From NCBI GenBank assembly GCA_017695095.1, contig JADILW010000110.1:1-46302 (forward strand): a stretch of 46,302 nucleotides of DNA, in the 5' to 3' direction. Under the pieces are notes generated by a model, which made no database searches, was not told the DNA's origin, and worked only from the letters and a program-made list of their open reading frames with translations. Positions 1 through 8,909 of this stretch are shown one piece after another. This stretch comes from Candidatus Cryptobacteroides avistercoris. Its GTDB lineage: Bacteria; Bacteroidota; Bacteroidia; Bacteroidales; UBA932. Numbering within the stretch: position 1 is the first letter of the stretch; every line of letters starts with the position of its first letter. The translations under genes were made by a program, and so were the position numbers.

Positions 1-417
1 GGCGCGGATGCAGGAGCGCGACGCCGCGCTCCTCTGCGCCAGCGTGCCGAAGCACACGCAGGCGCACTCCGAGGCGATGCGCGCGAATGCGTCGTCGTAT
101 TTCAGGTCGTCCCAGGCGACTCCTTCGACTATGTCGTACTGCGGCACTCCGGCTCCGTCGAGACTGACCTGCACGGTGCTGGTGGGTCTGTCGGACAGCT
201 GCAGGGAATACGCAAGCCTCTTTTCATCCAGCGCGCGCATGGTCTCCTGCCCGAGTCCGTCGCGGCCCACCGCGCTGAGCGCGATGCCGTCCAGACCGAG
301 TCCGGACACATGAAAAGCAAAGTTGGCGGGCGCTCCGCCCAGTTTCTTCCCGCCCGGCAGCACGTCCCACAGGACTTCGCCGAGACCGACGACGTAATGA
401 GGTTTCATATCATTCAT
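1..417 (-). CDS. PfkB-family carbohydrate kinase (fructokinase-like), truncated by the left window edge
   Basis: Minus-strand translation from 417 or 408 reads M(NDM)KPHYVVGLGEVLWDVLPGGKKLGGAPANFAFHVSGLGLDGIALSAVGRDGLG..., a typical PfkB N-terminus. Not in the ORF track because it runs off the edge. ATG overlaps the stop of the upstream MFS gene. Confidence 0.9.
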   Translation of the reverse strand, partial: MNDMKPHYVVGLGEVLWDVLPGGKKLGGAPANFAFHVSGLGLDGIALSAVGRDGLGQETMRALDEKRLAYSLQLSDRPTSTVQVSLDGAGVPQYDIVEGVAWDDLKYDDAFARIASECACVCFGTLAQRSAASRSCIRA

Positions 418-1570
418 TATATGTTTTTCTCAGGGAAAAGTACATGCAGAGAAGGTACGCGACTCCGGCCGACATCACCGCCACGGCGCCGAGCTGGGTT
501 CCGAGCATGTCGGAGAACAGGCCCATCACCGGAGGGAAGACCGCTCCTCCTATCAGGCCGGCTATCATCAGGCCGGAGACTGCATTCTGACGTTCAGGCA
601 CCTTGAGCAGCGACTTGGCGAAGATGATGGAGAACACGTTGGAGTTGCCGAAGCCTATGAGCCCGACGCAGACATAGACGGGGATCATCGAGCTGAAGGT
701 GAAGAGCCCGACCATGGCGGCCACCATGCAGAGCACGCTGAGCAGGAAGAATTTCCCGGAATTCCAGCGGGCAAGGATGAACGAGCCCGAGAAGCAGCCT
801 ATGGTGCGGAAGAGGAAGTATATGCTGGTGGCGAACGCGGCGTCGTTCAGCGACATCCCCACGCTCTCCATCAGCAGCTTCGGCGCGGTCACGTTGGTGC
901 CCACGTCGATGCCCACATGGCACATTATCCCGAAGAACGAGAGCAGGATGAACTTGTCGCGCAGCAGGGAGAAGCTGGCCTTGAAGCCGGCGCCGCTGCT
1001 GTCGTACTCCTCCTCCCTTATCCTCGTGAAACCGAGGCATGCCACCGCGAGGACCGCCACTCCCGCGAAAATCGGGAACATGACGCGCCAGTTCTCAAAC
1101 TGCGCGGCACCCCAGCTCGCAATCAGAGGGGCGATGAAGGAGGCGATGGCCTTGACGAACTGACCGAAGGTCATGGTGCTGGCCAGCCTGTCGCCCGAAA
1201 CTATGTTGGCGACCAGAGGGTTCAGGGAGACCTGCATAATGGCGTTGCCGATTCCGAGCAGGCAGAAGGACAGGATCATCGAAACCGCCGAGTAGTTGAA
1301 CACCGGCACCAGCAGCGCGAGAGCCGTGACTCCGAGGCTCAGCAGCGTGGTCTTCCTGCGTCCTATCCTGTTCATCAGGGCCCCGGTGGGAATCGATACT
1401 ATCAGGAACCAGAAGAAGACCATCGTGGTGCAGAGGTTGGCGAAGGCGTCGGACAGGCCGAAGTCCGCCTTGATGTAGTTCGTCGCCGTCCCCACGAGGT
1501 CCACGAAGCCCATCGCGAAGAACGACAGCATCACGGGAATGATGACTGCGCTGAATTTCTTGCCGCTCAT
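410..1570 (-). CDS. MFS sugar transporter (FucP/FHS-like permease)
   Basis: 386 aa, ~12 hydrophobic segments, MNRIGRRKT loop typical of MFS; lies between a fructokinase and a GH32 gene. Confidence 0.85.
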   Translation of the reverse strand: MSGKKFSAVIIPVMLSFFAMGFVDLVGTATNYIKADFGLSDAFANLCTTMVFFWFLIVSIPTGALMNRIGRRKTTLLSLGVTALALLVPVFNYSAVSMILSFCLLGIGNAIMQVSLNPLVANIVSGDRLASTMTFGQFVKAIASFIAPLIASWGAAQFENWRVMFPIFAGVAVLAVACLGFTRIREEEYDSSGAGFKASFSLLRDKFILLSFFGIMCHVGIDVGTNVTAPKLLMESVGMSLNDAAFATSIYFLFRTIGCFSGSFILARWNSGKFFLLSVLCMVAAMVGLFTFSSMIPVYVCVGLIGFGNSNVFSIIFAKSLLKVPERQNAVSGLMIAGLIGGAVFPPVMGLFSDMLGTQLGAVAVMSAGVAYLLCMYFSLRKTYNE

Positions 1571-1604
1571 CGGTTATCAGTTTTTTTATGTCTTGGCATC
1601 TTGA

Positions 1605-1612
1605 CAAAGATA
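1605..1612 (-). promoter_or_regulatory. Bacteroidetes -7 element (TATCTTTG) upstream of the MFS/fructokinase operon
   Basis: CAAAGATA on + strand 35 nt upstream of the MFS start codon. Confidence 0.55.
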
Positions 1613-1651
1613 GTATTTTATGCGATATTGTATTGTTTGAACACTAAAGCT

Positions 1652-3385
1652 ATGACCGAAACGAAATTATTTGTCGCCGGAGCAAGCCTCCTGGCACTGC
1701 TGCTCTGCGGCTGCGGCAGAAATTCCGTCGAGATGACCGCCGAGAGGGACTGGCTGCTGATTCCGGCATCGGACAGAGGGCCTGTCGCCTCTCTGGCGAT
1801 TTTGTCGGACGGAAAGAACATCCTGGGCGAGGCCCAGCTGATCAACCCCGCGCCCGACACGGCCGACTACTGGATTCCCGTGGACATCTCAGACTACCGC
1901 GGGCGGCAGCTTGAAATCGTCATCGACTCAGAGGAGAGCCCCGAAGCCGCGCTGTCCGCGATCCGGCAGTCAGACTCCCGGGAGCTCGACCTCGACGAAC
2001 CCTACCGCCAGGTCTACCACTTCACACCCGAATTCGGCTGGACCAACGACCCCAACGGCATGGTATGGCACGACGGCGAATACCACCTCGCCTACCAGGC
2101 AAACCCCTACGGCACCAAGCACTTCAACATGCACTGGGGCAACGCGGTGTCGACCGACCTCGTGCACTGGACTGACCTCCCCTTCATCGTGGCCCCCGAT
2201 GAACTAGGCGCCATCTTCTCCGGCAGCGCGGTGGTCGACATCGAAGGCACGGCAGGCTTCGGAGAGAACGCCATCGTGGCCATGTACACCTCCGCGAGCG
2301 ACACCCAGAAGCAGAGCATAGCCTGGAGCACCGACGGCGGCCGCAGCTACACCAAACACGACGGCAACCCCGTGCTCGAAGAACCCGGCATCAAGGACTT
2401 CCGCGACCCGAAACTGCTGCGGCACGGCGACAGCTGGATAGTGTCCGTGGCCGCGGGCGACCGGATAATCTTCTATGAATCCGACGACCTGAAGGAGTGG
2501 ACCCGCCTCAGCGAATTCGGCGAAGGCATCGGCGCCCACGGCGGCGTGTGGGAGTGCCCCGACCTGATTCCCATGGAATACGGCGGACAGCGGAAATGGG
2601 TGCTCATCGTGAACATCAACCCCGGCGGGCCCAACGGCGGCAGCGCCGCGCAATACTTCATCGGAGACTTCGACGGCACCAGCTTCACCGCCGACCCTCT
2701 CCCCTATCCGCTCTGGGTCGACGAGGGCATGGACAACTATGCCGGAGTCACCTTCAGCAACACCGGCGACAGGCAGATCTTCCTCGGCTGGCTGAGCAAC
2801 TGGCTCTACTCCGAGCACACCCCCACGGTAAATTTCCGCAACGGCATGACCATAGCCCGCGACCTCAGCCTCCGCTCCAACGGAGAGCACCTGTTCCTCG
2901 CAAGCTCGCCTTCGCCGGAAATTCTTTCCGCCAGGCGCGAGGCCGTCAGCTTCAGGAACGGCATGGAGAACGGGGTCTGCGAGATTCCGCAGCTGCTCCC
3001 GGAAAACGACGGAGCCTACGAACTCTGCATGACCGTGACCCCCGGGAAGAGCGGGAAATTCGAGCTGCAACTCGGCAACTCGCTCGGAGAGAAAGCGGTA
3101 TGGAGCTTCGACTTCAACGACTTGAGCCTGAACCTCGACAGGTCCGAGAGCGGACGCACTGACTTCTCCGACAAGTTCGGCAAGTCCGACATACGGGCGA
3201 AGCTGGTAAAGCGGGACCGCTATGAGCTGCGGCTTTTCGTGGACAGGCAGTCGACCGAGCTGTTCATCAACGACGGCGACGTCTCCTTCACCAACAGCAT
3301 CTTCCCGAACGAAGCCTACAACAGACTCAGCCTCACCTCCCCCGACGCCCGCGTCAGCGGCATAAAGGTCTACAGGCTCGAATAG
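1652..3385 (+). CDS. GH32 family glycoside hydrolase lipoprotein (levanase/fructanase-like)
   Basis: Start placed at MTETKLFVAGASLLALLLCGCG (lipobox) inside ORF 917..3385. WTNDPNGMVWHDGEYHLAYQANPYG, FRDPK and WECPD are GH32 active-site motifs. Confidence 0.93.
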   Translation: MTETKLFVAGASLLALLLCGCGRNSVEMTAERDWLLIPASDRGPVASLAILSDGKNILGEAQLINPAPDTADYWIPVDISDYRGRQLEIVIDSEESPEAALSAIRQSDSRELDLDEPYRQVYHFTPEFGWTNDPNGMVWHDGEYHLAYQANPYGTKHFNMHWGNAVSTDLVHWTDLPFIVAPDELGAIFSGSAVVDIEGTAGFGENAIVAMYTSASDTQKQSIAWSTDGGRSYTKHDGNPVLEEPGIKDFRDPKLLRHGDSWIVSVAAGDRIIFYESDDLKEWTRLSEFGEGIGAHGGVWECPDLIPMEYGGQRKWVLIVNINPGGPNGGSAAQYFIGDFDGTSFTADPLPYPLWVDEGMDNYAGVTFSNTGDRQIFLGWLSNWLYSEHTPTVNFRNGMTIARDLSLRSNGEHLFLASSPSPEILSARREAVSFRNGMENGVCEIPQLLPENDGAYELCMTVTPGKSGKFELQLGNSLGEKAVWSFDFNDLSLNLDRSESGRTDFSDKFGKSDIRAKLVKRDRYELRLFVDRQSTELFINDGDVSFTNSIFPNEAYNRLSLTSPDARVSGIKVYRLE

Positions 3386-3418
3386 CCACCAGGGCGAAGA
3401 GGATGGCTCCTGTATTTG

Positions 3419-3451
3419 TAGTTGCGGTGGATTTGCAATCCACCGCAACTA
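3419..3451. repeat. Perfect hairpin with TTGCA loop (AGTTGCGGTGGAT-TTGCA-ATCCACCGCAACT)
   Basis: 13-14 bp inverted repeat directly downstream of the GH32 gene. Confidence 0.8.
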
Positions 3452-3605
3452 GTTTAACCGGCCACAGAGGGGACGAGTGGTGTTTTTTGCAAAAAACAAA
3501 AATCGTCTAAAAATGTTTTTTACAATGAACACATAACAGTATCGGACTATTATTGTCTTTGATAACTGTAGGGAATTTCCTACTATTGCAATATGACATT
3601 TTCTT

Positions 3606-3845
3606 ATGAGAAAGGTAAAAGTAATAGTTGAACCCGCAGACTGCGGATTCTCCGCCTACATGGCCGACAGTGGTCTGGACTATTCCTGCATAGGAGAAGG
3701 TACCACCATAGAAGAAACGGTGGAAGACTTCAAGAGAAGTTATGAGGGCATGAAGGATTACTTCAAGGAGACAAAAAGGCCATTCGAGGAAGTTGAATTC
3801 GATTTCCGCTTTCCGTCTCGACAGATTTCGTTGCGACAGATTTGA
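3606..3845 (+). pseudogene. HicB-like antitoxin N-terminal domain, truncated
   Basis: MRKVKVIVEPADCGFSAYMADSGLDYSCIGEGTTIEETVEDFKRSYEGMKDYFKETKRPFEEVEFDFRF resembles Bacteroidetes HicB-like proteins. The expected C-terminal HTH half is missing and the last residues (PSRQISLRQI) come from hairpin sequence. Confidence 0.6.
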
Positions 3846-3858
3846 AATCTGTCGCAAC
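3830..3858. repeat. Hairpin GTTGCGACAGATTTGAAATCTGTCGCAAC
   Basis: Perfect inverted repeat; contains the TGA stop of the HicB-like ORF. Confidence 0.8.
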
Positions 3859-3869
3859 ACAGAAGCCTG

Positions 3870-4833
3870 CCGCGGCGGAGTCGGCCTCAGGCAGTATAGG
3901 GTCGTGCGGTGGTTCTCACTGCCGGAGGCTGAGCTCCGCCCGCGGCAGGGCAGGCAACAGATTGCAAATCTGGCACAACTTAGTAATTGCAGTTTAGGAA
4001 GGAGCGCTGGTTTCGCCGAAATATTTGATTATAAGTCTCTTACAAAGAGACAATGATCCCATGTACTTGCAATTTGGTCGACTTAGGAGCAATAGGTTCG
4101 GCGAAAATGGCCATACAGACGCCTGCAGGACTATTTTCCCAAAACTGGCCGCTCCTAAGTCTCACGCTTTCCTCTTCTGTCATGAACCACTGCCGCCGGG
4201 CACGCGCTGCGGGGAGCTCCGCGTAGGGCTCTCCTCGCGCCCGCCGGCGCAGAATCTTTGAAACACAGAAGCCAGCCGCGGTGGAGTCGGCCTCCTCCGA
4301 AAGAAGTCAGCACGCAGTACGGAATTTCCGCTGAGGAGGCTAGCCGTCCGCGGCGGAGTCGGCCTGCCGGCAGTATAGGGCTGTGCGGTGGTTCTTACTG
4401 CCGGGGGCCGAGCTTCGCCCGCGGCAGGTCTGGACAGCAGATTGCAAATCTGGCACAACTAAGTAATTGCAGTTTAGGAAGGAGCGTTGGATTTGCCGAA
4501 ATATTTGATTATTAGTCGTTTACAAAGAGACAGTGATCCCTCGTACTTGCAATTTGGTCGACTTAGGAGCAATAGGTTCGGCAAAAACCGCCTTACAGGC
4601 CACTGCGGGGCCGTTTTCTCAAAACAGGCTGCTCCTAGGTCTCACGCCTTCTTCAGCTGTCATGAACCACTGCCGCCTGACACGCGCTACGGGGAGCTCC
4701 GCGGATGGCTCTCCTCGCGCAAGCACGGAGCAGAATCTTTGAAACACAGCTTGCCGAGGCGGAGTCGGCCTACCCTTTTCCAGATGAAGTTGGAGCGCAG
4801 TACGGAATTTCCGCTGAGGAGGCTAGCCGTCCG
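3870..4833. repeat. Two tandem ~478-bp diverged repeat copies (about 3870-4348 and 4349-4833)
   Basis: CGCGGCGGAGTCGGCCT...GGCAGTATAGGG at 3871 recurs at 4349. ...TGCAATTTGGTCGACTTAGGAGCAATAGGTTCGGC... at ~4069 recurs at ~4549. CAGTACGGAATTTCCGCTGAGGAGGCTAGCCGTCCGCGGC occurs at ~4316 and ~4798. Confidence 0.85.
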
Positions 4834-4917
4834 CGGCTGTGAGCGGACGATGTCCAGAGCGAAGCGAAGGACATCGATGAAGCGGAGCGGAACCTCCGAA
4901 GCGGATTTCCGTACTGC
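4797..4917. repeat. Structured three-way-junction repeat, copy i
   Basis: Outer stem GCAGTACGGAATTTCCGC..GAGG / CCTCCGAAGCGGATTTCCGTACTGC; hairpin CGTCCGC-GGCTGTGA-GCGGACG; hairpin GATGTCC...GGACATC; then GATGAAGCGGAGCGGAA. Confidence 0.8.
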
Positions 4918-5014
4918 GCCAGATTACAATCTACTGAAACGTAATGCCATTACGTATGTATAATCTGCCGAAACGTAGAACCTGCCGCGAAACAACAACA
5001 GACAAGGCAGCGCC

Positions 5015-5112
5015 GCCGGAGGGCCATATCATCCACAAGCAGGCTTTTCTCGCCTGCGAGGGATGCTTATGGCCGCAGGCGGCAGAAAGCAGCCGAATTA
5101 CAAATTCGGCTG
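5015..5112. repeat. Nested inverted-repeat region (GGCCATAT...TTATGGCC enclosing GCAGGC-TTTTCTC-GCCTGC; CAGCCGAATT/AATTCGGCTG)
   Basis: Visible complementary arms in the intergenic sequence. Confidence 0.6.
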
Positions 5113-5177
5113 GACAACGGGCGAGCTCCGCCAGCGGCGGGGCTGGGCAGCCGGATTGCAAATTCGGCTAACAGAGC

Positions 5178-5196
5178 AGCAGATTGCAAATCTGCT
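5178..5196. repeat. GATTGCAAATC-core hairpin (AGCAGATTGCAAATCTGCT)
   Basis: Perfect short inverted repeat; one of several sharing a GATTGCAAATC core. Confidence 0.65.
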
Positions 5197-5223
5197 GAAA
5201 CAAGTAAGCAAACCAATCAACGC

Positions 5224-5258
5224 AAAAACCGGCGGCACGCCAGGGGCGCACCGCCGGT
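5224..5258 (-). terminator. Rho-independent terminator for the phosphofructokinase gene
   Basis: Minus strand: ACCGGCGGTGCG...CGTGCCGCCGGT followed by TTTTTGCG, just 3' of the gene. Confidence 0.7.
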
Positions 5259-5281
5259 AAAGGCATCAGGGCCGGAAAAGA

Positions 5282-6511
5282 TTACCAGCCCAGAATCTTC
5301 TTGAAGTCGTAGTCCTCAGGGTTGGGCACGTATGCCTTCGCCGCCTCATAATCCGCAGGAGTGATGCTGTGGCAGATGTATGAGTAATAGTTGCGGGCTA
5401 TGCCACCCTCGATGTCCACGCGGCGCGGAGGAATCTTGCCCTCCTCATTCTGCAGGTCATGCAGATAGAGAGGCTTGGCCTCGCCGAAAGCGTTCACGAA
5501 CACCATGCAGCCGGTCTCGCCCTTCGAATAGAGGTCATAGACACCCATCGCGAGGCGGGAGCAGTACGACAGGTCGAAAGCCACGGGATCCTGGCAGCGC
5601 ACGTCGTAGCCGATCTCCACGGGACGGGTCTTGACCTTGAGACCGATCTTCTTCATCTCCTTCTCGAGCAGTTCGTTGAAGAGCACCGCCTTGGAGATCT
5701 TGCCGAGCTCGGGATGTCCGTGCTCATCGTAGGTCATGTGCACGCCCGCAGCCTTGATGTCCTCGGCTGAAAGATCGTGGAAGACACCCTCGGCCACCAC
5801 CACGGTACCATAGTCGATGCCCAGGATCTTCCTCTTGATGATGGAAGAGAGAGTGAGCTTCAGAATCTTGTCGATGGTGATCTGGACCTTGTTGAACATC
5901 TCGGGGATGATGGTCATGGGGCAGTGGGTAGCCTCGCCGATTCCGAGTGCGAGGTGGCCTGCAGAACGTCCCATGGCAGAAACGAGCAGCCAGTTGCCGG
6001 AGGTGCGGGCATCCTCATAGATGGTGCGCGCGAGATGTGCGCCCTCGTCCTGAGCCGAAGTGAATCCGAAGGTCGGAGTGTTGTCGGGCAGAGGGAGGTC
6101 GTTGTCTATGGTCTTCGGAACATGGATGTTCTTGATGGGGTATTTCTTCCTCTCGAGGAACTTGGCGATGCGGTTGGCGGTGGAAGCGGTGTCGTCTCCG
6201 CCCACGGTCACGAGCAGCTTGATGTTGTTCTCCTTGAAGAGGTCGAGGTTGAAGTTGTTCTCGAAATCGTCGTCGGTGGGTTTGAACCTGCTCATCTGCA
6301 GATAGGAGCCACCGCGGTTGAAGTAGGCGTCAGCCTTGAAGAAGTCCAGGTCCTCGGTGCGGGGAGTCTTGGAAAAAAGACCGCTGTAACCGCCGTGAAG
6401 TCCGATTACCCTAAATCCATTGCTGAGAAAAGTCTTTGCGACGGAACATACCACGGTGTTCATTCCGGGTGCAGGGCCGCCGCCACACAGAATAATTACA
6501 GAATCTTTCAT
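5282..6511 (-). CDS. pfp: Pyrophosphate-dependent-type 6-phosphofructokinase
   Basis: 409 aa; CGGGPAPGMN, VGGDDTAS and PKTIDNDL motifs. GGDD and PKTIDND are the PPi-type signatures. Confidence 0.88.
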   Translation of the reverse strand: MKDSVIILCGGGPAPGMNTVVCSVAKTFLSNGFRVIGLHGGYSGLFSKTPRTEDLDFFKADAYFNRGGSYLQMSRFKPTDDDFENNFNLDLFKENNIKLLVTVGGDDTASTANRIAKFLERKKYPIKNIHVPKTIDNDLPLPDNTPTFGFTSAQDEGAHLARTIYEDARTSGNWLLVSAMGRSAGHLALGIGEATHCPMTIIPEMFNKVQITIDKILKLTLSSIIKRKILGIDYGTVVVAEGVFHDLSAEDIKAAGVHMTYDEHGHPELGKISKAVLFNELLEKEMKKIGLKVKTRPVEIGYDVRCQDPVAFDLSYCSRLAMGVYDLYSKGETGCMVFVNAFGEAKPLYLHDLQNEEGKIPPRRVDIEGGIARNYYSYICHSITPADYEAAKAYVPNPEDYDFKKILGW

Positions 6512-6534
6512 TTGAAGTTAGAAATTAAATCCTC

Positions 6535-6542
6535 CAAAGATA
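6535..6542 (-). promoter_or_regulatory. -7 element TATCTTTG for pfp
   Basis: CAAAGATA on + strand, 24 nt upstream of the start. Confidence 0.5.
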
Positions 6543-6575
6543 AGAATTTCTGCGAAAAGAACATATACCGGGATG

Positions 6576-6663
6576 CGGAAAGAGAGGGATTCGAACCCTC
6601 GAACCGCTTTGGACGGTCACACGCTTTCCAGACGTGCCTCTTCAGCCACTCGAGCATCTTTCC
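6576..6663 (-). tRNA. tRNA-Ser (GGA)
   Basis: Minus strand GGAAAGATGCTCGAGTGGCTGAAGAGGCACGTCTGGAAAGCGTG...GGTTCGAATCCCTCTCTTTCC; acceptor, long variable arm and T-loop all visible; anticodon GGA; CCA not encoded. Confidence 0.95.
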
Positions 6664-6760
6664 AATGGGACTGCAAATATAGTAATTTTTTGCAAACCTG
6701 CACAACCCCCGGACGAGCCGCCCCCGCAGCCCTCAGGAGAAGACAAAGAAGACAGCGGAG

Positions 6761-8095
6761 TTATTCCACGCGCGCGCCCCTGTTCATCGCGATCCTGGCC
6801 TCCAGCTCCCAGGTGCGCAGCCTGTCCTTGTAGAGATTGTTGGCGTTGACCTTGTCCACGTCGAGCGCAGCGTCGGAGTTGTCCTCCCAGCGGCGGCAGT
6901 CGTAGACCACGTCCCAGATGCGTCCTATCTGGTATTCGCGGCTGATGCGCAGGGCCACCGCGTAGTCCTCGCCGTACTTGACCACCGGGAAGTTGATCTG
7001 GCGGAGCAGCGGCGTCCAGAACGCCCTCGGCGCCCCCAGACCGTTGATGCGCAATGCGTTGTTGCGCCCGTTCTCCGGAGTCCACTCCCTGTGGTCGATG
7101 ACTCCGGGAGGCAGTTCGTTCAAGTTGAAGTCGGTGATTCTGTAGGAACCGATGATCATCGGGCACTGCTGCTCGCGGAACGCCTCCACGAAGCGGCTCA
7201 CCGTGTCCGGTCCGGAATAGACGTCGTCGGAGTCGAGCTGAATCGCAAAACGGCCGCAGCGGGGGTCATGGACCGCCGCGTTCCAGTTGCCGCCTATCGC
7301 ATGGTAGCCGGCAGGCTGGTGTATCACCACGAGACGGGGGTCGCTCATGCCGTCGAGCAGCTCGACGGTGCCGTCGGTCGAATTGTCGTCGACCACTATC
7401 ACGTTGAACGGGAAGTCTGCCTTCTGGGAGAGCGCGGACCGCACCGCATCAGCTATCGTGCGCACGCGGTTCCTGCAGGGTATCACCACCGAGGCCTCGA
7501 ATGCGAAATCCTCCGGCTTCCCGAAGTCGACGCTGCGGAACTCCGGGGCGAGCCACCCGCCCACGGCCTTGAGATGCTCGGTGCACGCCCTCTCCATCTC
7601 GAGCTGCACTGCACGGTTGCGCGGGTCCACGTAGTCGAAGAGCTTCTCCCCGGACTTGCGGGTGTCGAGCTGGACCTCAGTGTAGAGGTACTCGTTCACG
7701 TGCACGAGGCTCCCCTTCTCCGAAACCTTGAGCCAAAGGTCGTAGAGGCCGGCATACTGATAGTCGCAGGTCATCCTCGACGCCGCCTCCCTGAGGGCGC
7801 TGCTTCTGAAGAGCATCACTCCGCCGAAGTCGAAGTCGTCGCGCAGCGCGCCTTTCTGCCAGTCGATCACCGGAGCCGGGGACACCCTGCCGTCCGCGGA
7901 GGCGAAATGGTCGGCGTAGAGCAGCGCCGCCCCGGTGTAGGCGGCCACCTGCAGCATCCTCTCCAGACCATGGTCCACCCACTCGAGAGCGGTGGGTTTC
8001 GTATAGAGCAAGGTATATTCCGAAACTGTCTCGGAAGCGATGCGCCGGATCTGGGCCGAGGGCACTCTGAGGGGTATGTCGAATCTGCTGACCAT
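6761..8095 (-). CDS. Glycosyltransferase family 2 protein
   Basis: [24 protein letters not shown]...[12 protein letters not shown]...QLDSDDVY. Start at MVSRFDIPL (8095) preferred over 8140 because a TATTTTTG -7 element sits at 8118-8125. Confidence 0.85.
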   Translation of the reverse strand: MVSRFDIPLRVPSAQIRRIASETVSEYTLLYTKPTALEWVDHGLERMLQVAAYTGAALLYADHFASADGRVSPAPVIDWQKGALRDDFDFGGVMLFRSSALREAASRMTCDYQYAGLYDLWLKVSEKGSLVHVNEYLYTEVQLDTRKSGEKLFDYVDPRNRAVQLEMERACTEHLKAVGGWLAPEFRSVDFGKPEDFAFEASVVIPCRNRVRTIADAVRSALSQKADFPFNVIVVDDNSTDGTVELLDGMSDPRLVVIHQPAGYHAIGGNWNAAVHDPRCGRFAIQLDSDDVYSGPDTVSRFVEAFREQQCPMIIGSYRITDFNLNELPPGVIDHREWTPENGRNNALRINGLGAPRAFWTPLLRQINFPVVKYGEDYAVALRISREYQIGRIWDVVYDCRRWEDNSDAALDVDKVNANNLYKDRLRTWELEARIAMNRGARVE

Positions 8096-8117
8096 AATTC
8101 CATCGATTATATCTCTA

Positions 8118-8125
8118 CAAAAATA
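8118..8125 (-). promoter_or_regulatory. -7 element TATTTTTG for the GT2 gene
   Basis: CAAAAATA on + strand upstream of MVSRFDIPL. Confidence 0.4.
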
Positions 8126-8169
8126 ATCCTTTGCACGCATATTGCAAATCCACTATTCAGTTAAAATGC

Positions 8170-8177
8170 TATCTTTG
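8170..8177 (+). promoter_or_regulatory. -7 element TATCTTTG for the mannosyltransferase-Tex pair
   Basis: TATCTTTG ends 6 nt before the ATG at 8184. Confidence 0.6.
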
Positions 8178-8183
8178 TAGGAT

Positions 8184-8909
8184 ATGGACAAGAAACTCGT
8201 CATTATCCCGACATACAATGAGGTGGAGAACATCTCCAGGATAATCTCAGCCGTATTCGGCCTCGAAGGAGGCTACCACATTCTGATCATCGACGACGGC
8301 TCCCCCGACGGGACGGCCGACGTGGTGAAATCGCTCCAGAAAGCCTGGACCGACACTCTGTTCCTGATCCAGCGCCCCGGCAAGATGGGCCTCGGGACAG
8401 CCTACGTGACCGGATTCCGCTGGGCGCTCGACCACGGCTACGACTACGTGTTCGAAATGGACGCTGACTTCTCCCACAACCCCGAAGACCTCCCGAGGCT
8501 CTACAAGGCCTGCTGCGAAGACGGGGCCGACATGTCGATAGGCTCCCGCTACTGCAACGGAATCAATGTGGTGAACTGGCCCATGTCGCGCATCCTGATC
8601 TCCTACTGCGCGTCAATCTACGTTCGCACGGTGCTCGGCTTCAAGATCTACGACAGCACCGCCGGCTTCGTGTGCTACAGCCGCAGGGTCCTGGAGGCCA
8701 TCGACCTGAGCGCCGTCAGGATGAAAGGCTACGGCTTCCAGATCGAGATGAAATACACCGCCCGCAGGCTCGGGTTCAAGATAGCCGAAGTCCCCGTGAT
8801 TTTCGTGAACCGCCAGCTCGGCACCTCCAAGATGTCCGGCGGAATCTTCGGCGAGGCCTTCTGGGGCGTGCTCGGACTCCGTTTCCGCAAAATCAGGCCC
8901 GCTCGATGA
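8184..8909 (+). CDS. Polyprenol (dolichol)-phosphate mannosyltransferase-like GT2
   Basis: VIIPTYNEVENISRII...ILIIDDGSPDGTADVVK...FEMDADFSHNPEDLPRL...GSRYCNG. Confidence 0.92.
   Translation: MDKKLVIIPTYNEVENISRIISAVFGLEGGYHILIIDDGSPDGTADVVKSLQKAWTDTLFLIQRPGKMGLGTAYVTGFRWALDHGYDYVFEMDADFSHNPEDLPRLYKACCEDGADMSIGSRYCNGINVVNWPMSRILISYCASIYVRTVLGFKIYDSTAGFVCYSRRVLEAIDLSAVRMKGYGFQIEMKYTARRLGFKIAEVPVIFVNRQLGTSKMSGGIFGEAFWGVLGLRFRKIRPAR

Noticed and set aside
917-1651. N-terminal extension of the 822-aa ORF containing GH32
   Set aside because: It is antisense to the MFS gene; the real start is the lipoprotein signal peptide at 1652.
2204-3448. 414-aa minus-strand ORF opposite GH32
   Set aside because: Low-complexity translation rich in V/A/G/E, antisense to a clear GH32 gene; typical GC-driven shadow ORF.
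3480-3600. HicA toxin upstream of the HicB-like ORF
   Set aside because: The AT-rich gap has no ORF of suitable length with HicA motifs; only short palindromes (GTTTTTTGCAAAAAAC, GTAGGGAATTTCCTAC).
4025-4963. Similar ORFs 4025..4261 and 4487..4963 (LQRDxDPxYLQFGRLRSNRFG...CHEPLPP) as a possible duplicated gene
   Set aside because: Similarity is explained by the tandem DNA repeat; the frames run through hairpins, lack start signals and contain non-conservative differences. Not taken as coding without a codon-substitution test.
3386-5280. CRISPR array in the repeat-rich intergenic region
   Set aside because: Repeats are not regularly spaced short direct repeats with unique spacers, and no cas genes are nearby.
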